Source of the DNA: Ilumatobacter nonamiensis YM16-303
GTDB taxonomy: Bacteria > Actinomycetota > Acidimicrobiia > Acidimicrobiales > Ilumatobacteraceae
Assembly: GCF_000350145.1 (NCBI RefSeq)
Contig: NZ_BAOL01000003.1
Coordinates: 1-64,000 of the forward strand
Length of the DNA: 64,000 nt
Reading direction: 5' to 3'
A program made the position numbers and the translations under genes. The notes under the pieces are model-generated. The model searched no databases. It was given only the letters and a program-made list of their open reading frames with translations, and was not told where the DNA came from. Positions 52,099 to 60,743 of this stretch are shown in pieces (the stretch's first letter is position 1; the number at the start of each line of letters is the position of its first letter).

Positions 52099-52626
52099 AT
52101 GAAGCAACTCGGACGCCGATCGATCGCGCCGCACCACCAGCGCAAGCCCAGACGCTCGCGTCAACTCGCACTCGGGAGTTGCGCGGTCGTGCTGGTCACC
52201 GCCCTCGCGATGCCCGACGAGCCGGTCACGATCGGACCGGATTGGTGCTGGCAGCACTACGCCCTCGCACCAGCGAGCGCGCTCGTGACCGACCACGGTC
52301 CGCCCTCCGCCGACGCTGCCGACGAATGGCTCACGTGGCTCGCAGCGACCGTCGACGCGCCAGCCGCTCGACGCCACGCGCACGCGGCGCAGCTGGAGTT
52401 GGTCGAGGAGCTGCGATCGGCCGGAGCCTGGACGGCCACCGAGGCACGCCGCTATCGGGAAGCAGCAGCGAGCGATCCGACGCCGGCAACCGTGTGCGAG
52501 ACGTTCGGTGCTCGGATCATTCCCGAGCCCGATGGATCCCTCCCGCCTCGGTGGGCCGACCGCTTCACCGATGCGCAGAACGCCGCGTTCTCGCAGCTTG
52601 CCGGCTCCGAGGGCGAGGCGAGGTGA
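52099..52626 (+). CDS. Secreted or membrane-anchored hypothetical protein, coupled to the adhesin gene
   Basis: The 175-residue protein has a basic N-terminus and a hydrophobic segment (QLALGSCAVVLVTALAM) that may be a signal or anchor, then an all-helical body with WCW near residue 50 and three Cys in all. Not recognised. Its stop shares a base with the start of the large surface protein (TGATG), so the two are translationally coupled and may be exported together, for example as an accessory factor. Confidence 0.6.
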   Translation: MKQLGRRSIAPHHQRKPRRSRQLALGSCAVVLVTALAMPDEPVTIGPDWCWQHYALAPASALVTDHGPPSADAADEWLTWLAATVDAPAARRHAHAAQLELVEELRSAGAWTATEARRYREAAASDPTPATVCETFGARIIPEPDGSLPPRWADRFTDAQNAAFSQLAGSEGEAR

Positions 52627-55328
52627 TGGCAACGCAGCGGCATCCTCGGGGACGGGTCGCACGGATCGCTGGTGCCATCGGCCTGCTGATCACAGTGATC
52701 GCCCTTCAGTCGGCGCGGTCGGACGAGCCGGTCGACGCCTCCGCTCCGAACCCGGGAGCGTGCGCCGGCAATCCGTCGTTCTGTGGCATCACGCTGCGGA
52801 TCGACTCCGACGCAGGCACCATCCCGTCGGTCGCCGCCGGTGCGCACTACGGACCGGCGTGGGGGATTCCGACGACGAAGAACAACTCCACCGGAGTGGG
52901 CTGGTGCGTCGACGACACCCACACAGGATTTCCCGTCGGACCGATCTCGGAACGAGCGCTGCCGACCTCCTGGACTGCCGACGAGATGCGACGAGCGGCA
53001 ACCATCATCACGCTCTACGGGGGCGACAAGGTCGTTCCGTACCAGCCGCTGCGCATCGATCGGGCCGGCGAACTGGCAGGCATCGCCACAGCGGGAATCT
53101 CCGCAACGCGACACCGTCAGATCGCCGTCTGGTTCGCGTTGCGCTCGCTGTTGCCTGACGGTGCGCGCACTCCACGGATCGACCTCGAATCGGCAGTGAC
53201 GTTCAGCGACCCCGGCGGTCGCCGGCGATCAGCGATCGGTGATTCGGCAGTACAACTCGCTCGGCGCCTGGTCGCTGTCGCCGGGGACATGACGGCCTCG
53301 GGCCGACCGACCGTCACGGTCGAGTCGACGGACGGACAACCGCCGGCGACGATCGGCGCCGCGGAAGAAGTGACCGTCCACGTTCAGGACAGGGCGGGGA
53401 ACCCGCTTCCGAACTTTCCTGTGTGGCCGTCGTCATCGACCAACGCGAACGTCGAGTCGGCGAGCAATCGAGCCGTCCGCCGATCGGTCGCCTTCCTCAA
53501 CGCTCAGGACGCCGGCTGGCCCGCACTCGGCGGGAGCCGTCGCCTCGAGGGTGCGAGCATGACCGACGCGTCGGGCAACGCGACATTCACGATCGAGGTC
53601 ACCGAACCAGGCACCTGGTCGGTCGGGTTCGAGACGTCGGCCGCGCCATCCCGCCTGCACCTGTACGGCGACGGCATCAATGCGCAGAACAACGTCTCGA
53701 CCCTCACCGCCGACATCCGGAGCGCGTCGGGCTCACTGTCCGGGGAGGTGGTCGAACGATTCGTCCGAGCGGTCAAGACCACGACCGACTCGACCTTCGG
53801 CGTGGACGGCGCCGTGTTCTCCCTCATCGATGCGAACGGAACCGAGGTGACCCGCAGGACCACCGACGACCAAGGAGTCGTCGACTTCCCGCCGATCGCC
53901 GCCCACCACCCGACGCCGCTCACGATCCGCGAGATCACCGCGCCCGTCGGCCTGGCGCTGCGTCCCGACGCCGTCGAGGTGATCGCGGACGGCGGACTCT
54001 CCACCGACCCGGACGCGCCGACCGTCGTCGAGATCGAGAACCGTCCGGTCGAGCACGACGTGACCATCCAGAAGAAGGTCGTCGGATCCCCGGGCTTCGG
54101 TCCGCAGCTCGCCGGGTTCACGTTCACCGTCACCCGCGACAGCGACGGGACGAACTTCGGGACGCTCACCACCGACGACACCGGACGAGCCTCATCTCTC
54201 GCGGTGCCCGCCGGTGACTATTCGATCCGGGAGGTCGACCGACCGGAGCGATGGCCCGGCGACGAACCGTTCCCCGAACCGATTCGTGTCGCCGTACCAG
54301 TCGACACGACCGAACCGCTCGTCGTGAGCTTCGAGAACACACTTCCACCGCCGACGATCAGAACGACGGCAACCGACCGGGCCGACGGTGACAAGTACCT
54401 GAGCGCTGCCGGCGGCGTGATCGTCGATGCCGTCGAGGTGTGTGGCGTGGTCGAGGGAACGACGTACCGGGTCGAGGGTGAGCTGATGTTCGTCGATTCC
54501 GACTCCGGGACGGTCGAACCGACCGACATCCACGCGACCGCGGAGTTCGTCGCGGCTCCTGGCGACGACGGCTGCCAGGCGTTCGAGCTCGATTTCAACG
54601 TTCCCGTCGACTCCGAGTGGCTCGACCGATCGGGGCACTTCGTCGTCGCCGAGGACCTGTTCGTCGGGGACGATCGTGTCGCCACGCACCACGACATGGA
54701 ATCGATCGAGCAGAGCGTCTTCGTCCCCACGGTCCGATCGCTGGCAGTCGATGGCGCGGACGGTGACGGATGGATCGACCTCGGCGGGGGCACCGTCGTC
54801 GAGACCCTGTGGCTGTCCGACCTCGACGTGTCCCGACCCGATGTCGAGCTCCGCGCCGACTCTGTTCTGATGACGCTGGACGCGGCCGGCGAACCGACCG
54901 CGACGAGCGCTTCGGCGTCTTCCACGTTCGCGGTCGAGGACGTCGGAGGCGGGACGCAGCCGTCGGTCGAGATCCCGTACACGTCGGCGGACCTGTCCGA
55001 CGAGGGCGGCACCGCCGTCGTGTTCACGACGATCACCGACGCGGACACCGGCCTCGTCATCGCAGAACACCACGACCCGCAGGACACCGACCAGCAGGTG
55101 CGCTGGCGCCCCGCACCCACGGAACTACCGCCCGCGGAACCCCCGACGACCGAACCTCCACACGTGTCGGCCCCGCCGTCGATCCCGCCCGACGACCTCC
55201 CCCGGACCGGCGGGGGCTCCGCTGTCCCGATCCAGCGCTGGGGAAGCGGCCTCGCGTTGCTGGGATCGTTGCTGTTCTTCGCATCAGGCACCCGCCGCCG
55301 CGACGATCCCCACCGACCCGCTCCCTGA
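52626..55328 (+). CDS. LPXTG surface adhesin with thioester (TQXA) domain and SpaA/VaFE-type repeats
   Basis: The 900-residue protein has a signal anchor (about 11-32), then a thioester-type head: Cys94 in GWCVDD and Gln165 in HRQIAVWF match the Cys and Gln of TQXA domains that form an internal thioester for covalent host or surface binding. Ig-like and prealbumin/SpaA-like domains follow (about 370-470 and 475-575), then two VaFE-like repeats (TDRADGDKYL at about 580; a degenerate one at about 690), a Pro/Thr stalk and the sorting signal LPRTG at 858-862 with a hydrophobic tail and RRR. A sortase substrate at the cell wall. No sortase gene is in the window. The ATG overlaps the preceding stop. 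Confidence 0.83.
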   Translation: MATQRHPRGRVARIAGAIGLLITVIALQSARSDEPVDASAPNPGACAGNPSFCGITLRIDSDAGTIPSVAAGAHYGPAWGIPTTKNNSTGVGWCVDDTHTGFPVGPISERALPTSWTADEMRRAATIITLYGGDKVVPYQPLRIDRAGELAGIATAGISATRHRQIAVWFALRSLLPDGARTPRIDLESAVTFSDPGGRRRSAIGDSAVQLARRLVAVAGDMTASGRPTVTVESTDGQPPATIGAAEEVTVHVQDRAGNPLPNFPVWPSSSTNANVESASNRAVRRSVAFLNAQDAGWPALGGSRRLEGASMTDASGNATFTIEVTEPGTWSVGFETSAAPSRLHLYGDGINAQNNVSTLTADIRSASGSLSGEVVERFVRAVKTTTDSTFGVDGAVFSLIDANGTEVTRRTTDDQGVVDFPPIAAHHPTPLTIREITAPVGLALRPDAVEVIADGGLSTDPDAPTVVEIENRPVEHDVTIQKKVVGSPGFGPQLAGFTFTVTRDSDGTNFGTLTTDDTGRASSLAVPAGDYSIREVDRPERWPGDEPFPEPIRVAVPVDTTEPLVVSFENTLPPPTIRTTATDRADGDKYLSAAGGVIVDAVEVCGVVEGTTYRVEGELMFVDSDSGTVEPTDIHATAEFVAAPGDDGCQAFELDFNVPVDSEWLDRSGHFVVAEDLFVGDDRVATHHDMESIEQSVFVPTVRSLAVDGADGDGWIDLGGGTVVETLWLSDLDVSRPDVELRADSVLMTLDAAGEPTATSASASSTFAVEDVGGGTQPSVEIPYTSADLSDEGGTAVVFTTITDADTGLVIAEHHDPQDTDQQVRWRPAPTELPPAEPPTTEPPHVSAPPSIPPDDLPRTGGGSAVPIQRWGSGLALLGSLLFFASGTRRRDDPHRPAP

Positions 55329-55372
55329 CCCACTTCGTCGCCCCGCCTCGACTTCGTTCTCGTCGCGCCTCG

Positions 55373-55421
55373 GTTCTGGTCGCGCTCTCGCCCGGGTTCC
55401 GGGCCGATGCGCGACGGGAAC
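55373..55421. repeat. 49-nt intergenic palindrome, copy 6
   Basis: Left arm GTTCTGGTCGCG and right arm CGCGACGGGAAC, each with one change from the consensus and mutually not complementary at those positions. An extra left arm (GTTCTCGTCGCG) lies at 55356-55367, suggesting a partial second copy inserted or lost. Confidence 0.75.
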
Positions 55422-55475
55422 GAAGTTCGCAATGCCGTTTCCTGTTCCGGTGAGTCACGACCCCGTGTGTGGGGC

Positions 55476-56411
55476 ATGAAGCTCGACACACTCGACCGCA
55501 TCGCCCGACGACAACACGGGGTCGTGGCCCGTCACCAGACCGAACTCTCGTCATCCTCATGGCAGCGGGCGACGACGAACGGGACATTCGTTCCGATCCA
55601 CCGCAACGTTGCACGACTGGTCGGAACGGCGGACACCTCGCGCCAGCGGATCGCGGCGGCGGTGCTCGCCGCAGGCGACGGGGCGCTCGCCTCCCACCGC
55701 TCGGCGGCCCTGCTGCACGGAATCCCCACGGTCGATCCTCCGCCCGTCGACGTGATCGTTCCTCGGACCCGAATGGGTGACCGGACGACCTACATCCGCG
55801 GGCTCGATGGGGTTGTCGTCCACCGACCCTCCGACCTGATGCGTCTCAAGCCGCACCGCCAGGACAACATTTCGTGCACCTCGATCCTCCGGACCCTGCT
55901 CGATCTCGGTGCCGTCGCGGCCGACGACGTCCATGGAGCGGTTGGCCATGCACTCACCAACGACCTCGCTTCCATCGCTGCGATCGAGACCGTGCTGCAG
56001 CAACACGCTCGCCGCGGACGCGCCGGAGTCACTGCGCTCCGATCGGCACTCGACGACTGGGCGATCGACGCGAAGCCGGCCGATTCCGTGTTGGAACCAG
56101 CGATGCGACGGCTCGTGTCGGCATACGGACTTCCGCCCATCGAGTTCCATCCCTTCGTCGGCGGTCGAGAGGTCGACTTCCGCGTGGTCGGCACACCGAT
56201 CGTCATCGAGTGCGACGGGTGGCGCTACCACGGTCGAGCACGTGACCAGTTCGAGCGCGATCGCGACAACGACGCCGAGTTCGCCGCCCACGGCTGGATC
56301 GTGCTCCGATTCACCTATCGCAAGATCACGACCCGTCCGAGCGACGTCGCCGCGCACATCCGCCGCGCGGTCGAACGATGGGTCGACATCCCCGCCCCCG
56401 ATGCCGCCTGA
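55476..56411 (+). CDS. AbiEi-like regulator fused to DUF559 (Vsr-like) endonuclease domain
   Basis: The 311-residue protein has an N-terminal winged-helix region of the AbiEi antitoxin type (MKLDTLDRIARRQHGVVARHQ) and a middle domain (LASHRSAALLHGIPTVDPP ... IVPRTRM). A C-terminal DUF559 nuclease-like domain has VDFRVVGTPIVIECDGWRYH, then RDQFERDRDNDAEFAAHGWIVLRFTYRKI. In actinobacteria this architecture occurs as single genes without an AbiEii toxin, and none is seen here. A defence or regulatory role is possible. Confidence 0.78.
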   Translation: MKLDTLDRIARRQHGVVARHQTELSSSSWQRATTNGTFVPIHRNVARLVGTADTSRQRIAAAVLAAGDGALASHRSAALLHGIPTVDPPPVDVIVPRTRMGDRTTYIRGLDGVVVHRPSDLMRLKPHRQDNISCTSILRTLLDLGAVAADDVHGAVGHALTNDLASIAAIETVLQQHARRGRAGVTALRSALDDWAIDAKPADSVLEPAMRRLVSAYGLPPIEFHPFVGGREVDFRVVGTPIVIECDGWRYHGRARDQFERDRDNDAEFAAHGWIVLRFTYRKITTRPSDVAAHIRRAVERWVDIPAPDAA

Positions 56412-56502
56412 CCGAGCCTGGGGCCATCGTTTCGTCCGTTCTCGTCGCGCCTCGGCGCACGATCGGGGCCATTCGCGTCGCGCCGTTTCTCATCGGACCT
56501 CA

Positions 56503-56551
56503 GTTCTCGTTGCGAATCGACCCGCGACCCGGGCAGAGACGCGACGAGAAG
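56503..56551. repeat. 49-nt intergenic palindrome, copy 7
   Basis: Left arm GTTCTCGTTGCG and right arm CGCGACGAGAAG (arms with one and two changes). It lies in the 235-nt gap before ychF. The same gap has an isolated left arm (GTTCTCGTCGCG at 56438-56449) and an isolated right arm (CGCGACGAGAAC at 56571-56582), so two decayed copies may be present. Confidence 0.78.
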
Positions 56552-56646
56552 CAAGATCGCCGAGAAGAGGCGCGACGAGAACGGCGGCAGGTCACCACGA
56601 TCGAGCGGGGCTCGTGGCGGAGCGACGTCGGTAGCCTCCCCGCTGC

Positions 56647-57735
56647 ATGGAACGCTTCGGATTGGTCGGCCTCCCCAACGCGGGCAAGAGCTCGCTCTAC
56701 AACGCGCTGACCGGGGGCGGGGCGCTCGCCGCGCCGTACCCGTTCGCGACCAAGGACCCGAACATCGGTGTGGCGATGGTTCCCGACGAGCGCGTCGACC
56801 GTCTCTCCGCCATGTCGGAGTCGAGGAAGACGATCCACGCCCAAGTGGAGGTGGTCGACATCGGCGGTCTCGTGGAGGGCGCGAGCACCGGTGAAGGTCT
56901 GGGCAACAAGTTCCTCGCCAACATCCGCGAGGTCGACGCGATCGTGTTCGTCCTCCGAGCGTTCGTCAACGACGACATCGTCGGACCGTCCGACCCGCTC
57001 GAACACCTGCGCATCGTCGAGATCGAGCTCGCGCTCGCCGACCTCGAAACCGTCGAGAAGCGCCTGCACCAGACCAAGCGCGCGGCCAAGCTCGACAAGT
57101 CGATGGTCGACGAAACCGAGGCACTGCAAGCTGCCTACGACGCCCTCGCCGACGGTCTCCCGCTGTATCGGGCAGGCCTGAGCGACGACGTGCGCGAGGC
57201 GCTTCAGCCGTACTTCCTCCTCACGAACCGACGCGTCCTCGTCGTCGTGAACGTCGGCGAGGACGACCTCGACGCGATCCCCGAACACGAAGCTCGAGTG
57301 GCCGCCGAGTTCAACAACGCCGGCGACAACGTCGAGATCATCGGGATGTGCGTCCAACTCGAGGCGGAAGCCGCGGCGATCACCGATCCCGAGGAGCGCG
57401 CCGAGATCCTGGAGGGATTCGGGCTCGGCGAAGGCGCTCTGTTCCGGATGGTCCGCAGCGCGTATCACCTGCTCGGACTGCGGACGTACCTGACCACGGG
57501 CGAGCAGGAGTCCCGGGCGTGGACGTTCTACGAGGGGTCGACCGCACCGGAGTGCGCCGGCAGGATCCACACCGACTTCCAGCGCGGTTTCATCAAGGCC
57601 GAGGTGATCCAGTGGGACCAATTGCTCGAGCTCGGGTCGTGGACCAAGGCCAAGGAGGTCGGCAAGATGCGCGTCGAGGGCAAGGACTACATCGGCCAGG
57701 ACGGCGACGTGATGGAGTTCCGCTTCAACGTCTGA
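56647..57735 (+). CDS. ychF: Redox/translation-associated GTPase-like ATPase YchF
   Basis: The 362-residue OBG-family P-loop protein has G1 GLPNAGKSSLYNAL near 8-21, the YchF-specific DIGGLVEGAS, and the C-terminal TGS domain (LRTYLTTGEQESRAWTF ... IHTDFQRGFIKAEVI ... GQDGDVMEFRFNV). YchF binds ATP in preference to GTP (its G4 motif is altered) and associates with the ribosome. Length and motifs are standard. Confidence 0.95.
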   Translation: MERFGLVGLPNAGKSSLYNALTGGGALAAPYPFATKDPNIGVAMVPDERVDRLSAMSESRKTIHAQVEVVDIGGLVEGASTGEGLGNKFLANIREVDAIVFVLRAFVNDDIVGPSDPLEHLRIVEIELALADLETVEKRLHQTKRAAKLDKSMVDETEALQAAYDALADGLPLYRAGLSDDVREALQPYFLLTNRRVLVVVNVGEDDLDAIPEHEARVAAEFNNAGDNVEIIGMCVQLEAEAAAITDPEERAEILEGFGLGEGALFRMVRSAYHLLGLRTYLTTGEQESRAWTFYEGSTAPECAGRIHTDFQRGFIKAEVIQWDQLLELGSWTKAKEVGKMRVEGKDYIGQDGDVMEFRFNV

Positions 57736-57763
57736 AACGTTCGCTCCGCGGGTCGGGCGTGCC

Positions 57764-58111
57764 ATGCTCGTGCACATGGCATGGCTGGTCAGCGAGGCAC
57801 GAGTGCTGGCGTCGGCCGAGTGCGCCTCCTCCCGGTCCGCCCGACGCAAGGGTCTGCTCGGCCGGGACTCCCTCGATGGTGCGATCGTCCTCGATCGATG
57901 CCGTTGGGTCCACACCATCGGCATGCGATTCCCGATCGACGTCGCGTTCCTCGACGAGGACGACCTCGTGATCCGCACCGTGCAGATGCCGCGCCAACGC
58001 GTCGGCCTCCCCGTGCCCAGGGCCCGACGGGTCATCGAGGCCGAAGCCGGGGCATTCGCTCGATGGGGTGTCCACGTCGGCGACACCATCGAAGTGCGCG
58101 ACGACCGATGA
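57764..58111 (+). CDS. DUF192 family protein
   Basis: The 115-residue protein has the DUF192 core (KGLLGRDSLDGAIVLDRCRWVHTIGMRFPIDVAFLDED, then VRTVQMP and VIEAEAGAFARWGVHVGD). Function unsettled; some members are exported, but no signal peptide is visible here. It overlaps rsmI by 4 nt (ATGA). Confidence 0.85.
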   Translation: MLVHMAWLVSEARVLASAECASSRSARRKGLLGRDSLDGAIVLDRCRWVHTIGMRFPIDVAFLDEDDLVIRTVQMPRQRVGLPVPRARRVIEAEAGAFARWGVHVGDTIEVRDDR

Positions 58112-58965
58112 GCACGCTGTGGCTCGTCGCCACACCGATCGGGAACCTCGGCGACCTCGCGCCGCGAGCGATCGAAGTCCTGAGCACCGCGGAACTCGTG
58201 TGCTGCGAGGACACCCGCCGCACCGGCAAGCTCCTGCAGCACGCCGGAATTCGAGCGAAGCGCCTCGCGGTGTGCAACGAACACACCGAGTTCGACCTGG
58301 TCGCGCAGGTACTCGACACGCTCGGCTCCGGTGGCGATGTCGCCGTCGTCAGCGATGCGGGAAGCCCCGGCATCTCCGACCCTGGGGAGCTTCTCGTGGC
58401 CGCCGCCGTCACGGCCGGTCACGACGTGAGCGCGGTCCCCGGACCCACTGCCGCGACGATGGCGGTCACGATCAGCGGCCTTCCGAGCGGTCGCCACGTC
58501 TACGAGGGGTTCCTCCCACGAAAGGGTCGCGAGAGATCGGAGCGCATCGACGCGATCGCGACGGAACACCGCACCGTCGTGCTGTACGAGGCTCCGCACC
58601 GCGTGCAGCGCACCCTCGCCGAGCTCACCGCTGCGTGCGGTGCCGACCGTCCGGTCTCGATCTCCCGCGAGCTGACGAAGCTGCACGAGGAGACGATTCG
58701 CGGCACGCTCGGCACGGTCGACCTGGGCGAACCGCGAGGTGAATACGTGATCGTCGTCGGTGGAGCGGCAACGGCGGTCGTCGATGCCTCCGACGACCAC
58801 GTCCGACGCGAGCTCCGAAACGCGCTCGCCGGCGGCGCCTCGACTCGCGATGCCGTGGCGAAGATCACCGCCGCCACCGGACGTCGCAAACGCGAGGTGT
58901 ATCAACTCGCCCTGGAACAGGAGACGAACGTCTCACCCGCAGTCGACACGACGGACTCCGAATGA
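58108..58965 (+). CDS. rsmI: 16S rRNA (cytidine-1402-2'-O)-methyltransferase
   Basis: The 285-residue protein uses S-adenosylmethionine to methylate the ribose of C1402 in the decoding centre. It has the N-terminal LWLVATPIGNLGDLAPRAIEVL, CCEDTRRTGKLL, VSDAGSPGISDPG and VPGPTAATMAVTISGL motifs that define RsmI (tetrapyrrole-methylase fold). The ATG overlaps the DUF192 stop, and an upstream frame is its shadow. Confidence 0.94.
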   Translation: MSTLWLVATPIGNLGDLAPRAIEVLSTAELVCCEDTRRTGKLLQHAGIRAKRLAVCNEHTEFDLVAQVLDTLGSGGDVAVVSDAGSPGISDPGELLVAAAVTAGHDVSAVPGPTAATMAVTISGLPSGRHVYEGFLPRKGRERSERIDAIATEHRTVVLYEAPHRVQRTLAELTAACGADRPVSISRELTKLHEETIRGTLGTVDLGEPRGEYVIVVGGAATAVVDASDDHVRRELRNALAGGASTRDAVAKITAATGRRKREVYQLALEQETNVSPAVDTTDSE

Positions 58966-58983
58966 ACGGGCACACTGGACCCG

Positions 58984-59796
58984 ATGAGTGAATACGTCTC
59001 CGTCACGAGCAGCGGTCCGAGCGCGGCGTTCTTCGACCTCGACCGAACGCTGATCTCGGGCTCGTCCGCGTTCACGCTCGCCATCCAGGCCCGCAAGGTC
59101 GGATTCATCCCGACGCACGAGTTCGTGCGCGACGCCGGAAGCGCGATCGCCTTCAAACTGTTCGGCGCGAGCGACGACACGAGCGACGAGGTCCGCAAGC
59201 GAATTCTCGGCGCGGTCACCGGCCTCCGCAAGGCCGATCTCCAGGCGCTCAATGCCGAGATCCTGCCCCGACTGATCCAGCGCGTTCGTCCGGAAGCGAA
59301 GCGTCTCCTCGAGCGTCACGGTCGCGCCGGGCGCGACACGTTCATCGTCTCGGCGGCACCACAGGAGATCGTGGAGCCTCTCGCCCACGCGCTGGGCATG
59401 ACCGGCGGGATCGGCACCCGGAGCCAGGTCGAGGACGGGCTCTACACGGGCGAACTCGACGGTCCGTTCTGCTACGGCGAGGGCAAGGTCGAGGCAATGC
59501 AGGCGGTGGCGTCGTGGAACAGCTACGACCTCGGCCAGAGCTACGCCTACAGCGACTCGGCGAGCGACCTGCCGATGTTGGAGTCGGTCGGCCACCCCGT
59601 CGCGGTCAATCCCGACTCGAAGCTCGAACGCTACGCCCGACGCAACGGCTGGCCGATCGTGATCTTCAGCCAACGCACGAAGTCGGTGATCCGCCGAACG
59701 TTGTCGGGGGTCGCGACCGTGGGAATCGGAATCGGTGGCTTCGCCCTGGGCACCCAGGTCAACCGGGGCAAGCGGGCCGGCGTGTTCCGGCGCTGA
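58984..59796 (+). CDS. HAD-superfamily subfamily IB hydrolase
   Basis: The 270-residue phosphatase-like protein has motif I FFDLDRTLISGSSAF (nucleophile Asp about 19), motif II FIVSAAPQEI, and motif III/IV YSDSASDLPMLESVG with VNPD. It is related to SerB and to CicA-type HAD-IB proteins. The C-terminus has a hydrophobic stretch (GVATVGIGIGGFALG) that could touch the membrane. Substrate unknown; possibly a phospholipid or phosphoserine-type phosphatase. Confidence 0.83.
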   Translation: MSEYVSVTSSGPSAAFFDLDRTLISGSSAFTLAIQARKVGFIPTHEFVRDAGSAIAFKLFGASDDTSDEVRKRILGAVTGLRKADLQALNAEILPRLIQRVRPEAKRLLERHGRAGRDTFIVSAAPQEIVEPLAHALGMTGGIGTRSQVEDGLYTGELDGPFCYGEGKVEAMQAVASWNSYDLGQSYAYSDSASDLPMLESVGHPVAVNPDSKLERYARRNGWPIVIFSQRTKSVIRRTLSGVATVGIGIGGFALGTQVNRGKRAGVFRR

Positions 59797-59814
59797 GACC
59801 GATCAGCGCTCGCG

Positions 59815-60684
59815 TCACGCCCGGGGCATCAACGCGAGCTGGCGGGACTGACAGACGAGCTCACCGGCGGAGTCCCAGACCTCGCCCTCCTCGTCCAGCA
59901 ATCCGTCGTGGATGAACCGCGACCGGAACGAGCACCGGAGCGGTCCGGGCGCGGGGACGCCGCGGACGTGAACGGTCAGTTCGACCGTGGGTACCCACGC
60001 GACCGGGAGACCGGAGTTGAACACCGGCGGAGGAAATGCATCGGCGACGAGCATCAGTCCGATGGCATCGATCGGTTCGTCGTCGGCCAGGGCGAACCAT
60101 CCGCTGATCTCGGCGCGCCCCGACGGATTCCCGCTGCGGAATCCCCCGTCCGACGGGCGGAGCCGAACGTCGATCTTCTCCATCAGCGCCGGAAGCGGTC
60201 CCTCGGTCGGCGCGGGCGCGGCAACGCAGTCCTCGTACGCCGGCAGGTCGACGGGATCGTTCATCCGAGCGCGTGGGCCACCCGGGGTCTGCTCGGCGAA
60301 CGATCCGAGCAGCCGCAGCGTCGGTTTGCCATCCATCGACAAGGTCGCTGTTGCGGTGGCGAGGCGGCGGCCGGACCGGACGATCGACACGTCGATCTCG
60401 CATGCTCCCGCGGGTGCCGGTCGGAGATAGTGGGCCGTGATCGTCAGCGGCGGCCGACCCACGACGTCCGCCATCGCTCGGGTCGCGATCGCCAACAGGT
60501 AGCCGCCGTTCGCGTTGCCGCCGATGTCCCAACCTTCGTGCACGACGGCGGCAAAGCGTCCCTCCCCGATCGGACGGACAGCGGTTGCATCGGCGAAGAG
60601 GCTCACGCCGGGGAACCGTACGCAACCGACCGATGCGGCTCCCAGCCCCGGCGATGTGACATCGGCGTCGTCGAAAGTGTTCAT
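59815..60684 (-). CDS. Acyl-CoA thioesterase-like double hot-dog protein
   Basis: The 289-residue protein has two hot-dog halves as in TesB/TesB-like thioesterases: HEGWDIGGNANGGYLLAIATRAM with LTITAHYLRPAPAG first, and LPVAWVPTVELTVHVRG ... SRFIHDGLLDEEGEVWDSAGELVCQSRQLALM second. It should hydrolyse an acyl-CoA. ATG at 60684 chosen as family similarity begins there. Divergent from metG, 59 nt away. Confidence 0.8.
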   Translation of the reverse strand: MNTFDDADVTSPGLGAASVGCVRFPGVSLFADATAVRPIGEGRFAAVVHEGWDIGGNANGGYLLAIATRAMADVVGRPPLTITAHYLRPAPAGACEIDVSIVRSGRRLATATATLSMDGKPTLRLLGSFAEQTPGGPRARMNDPVDLPAYEDCVAAPAPTEGPLPALMEKIDVRLRPSDGGFRSGNPSGRAEISGWFALADDEPIDAIGLMLVADAFPPPVFNSGLPVAWVPTVELTVHVRGVPAPGPLRCSFRSRFIHDGLLDEEGEVWDSAGELVCQSRQLALMPRA

Positions 60685-60743
60685 CGGCGACGGGCAACAG
60701 CGCACATTTTCCTCCGAGTCGGGGGACGACGTCGGCCAGTAGC

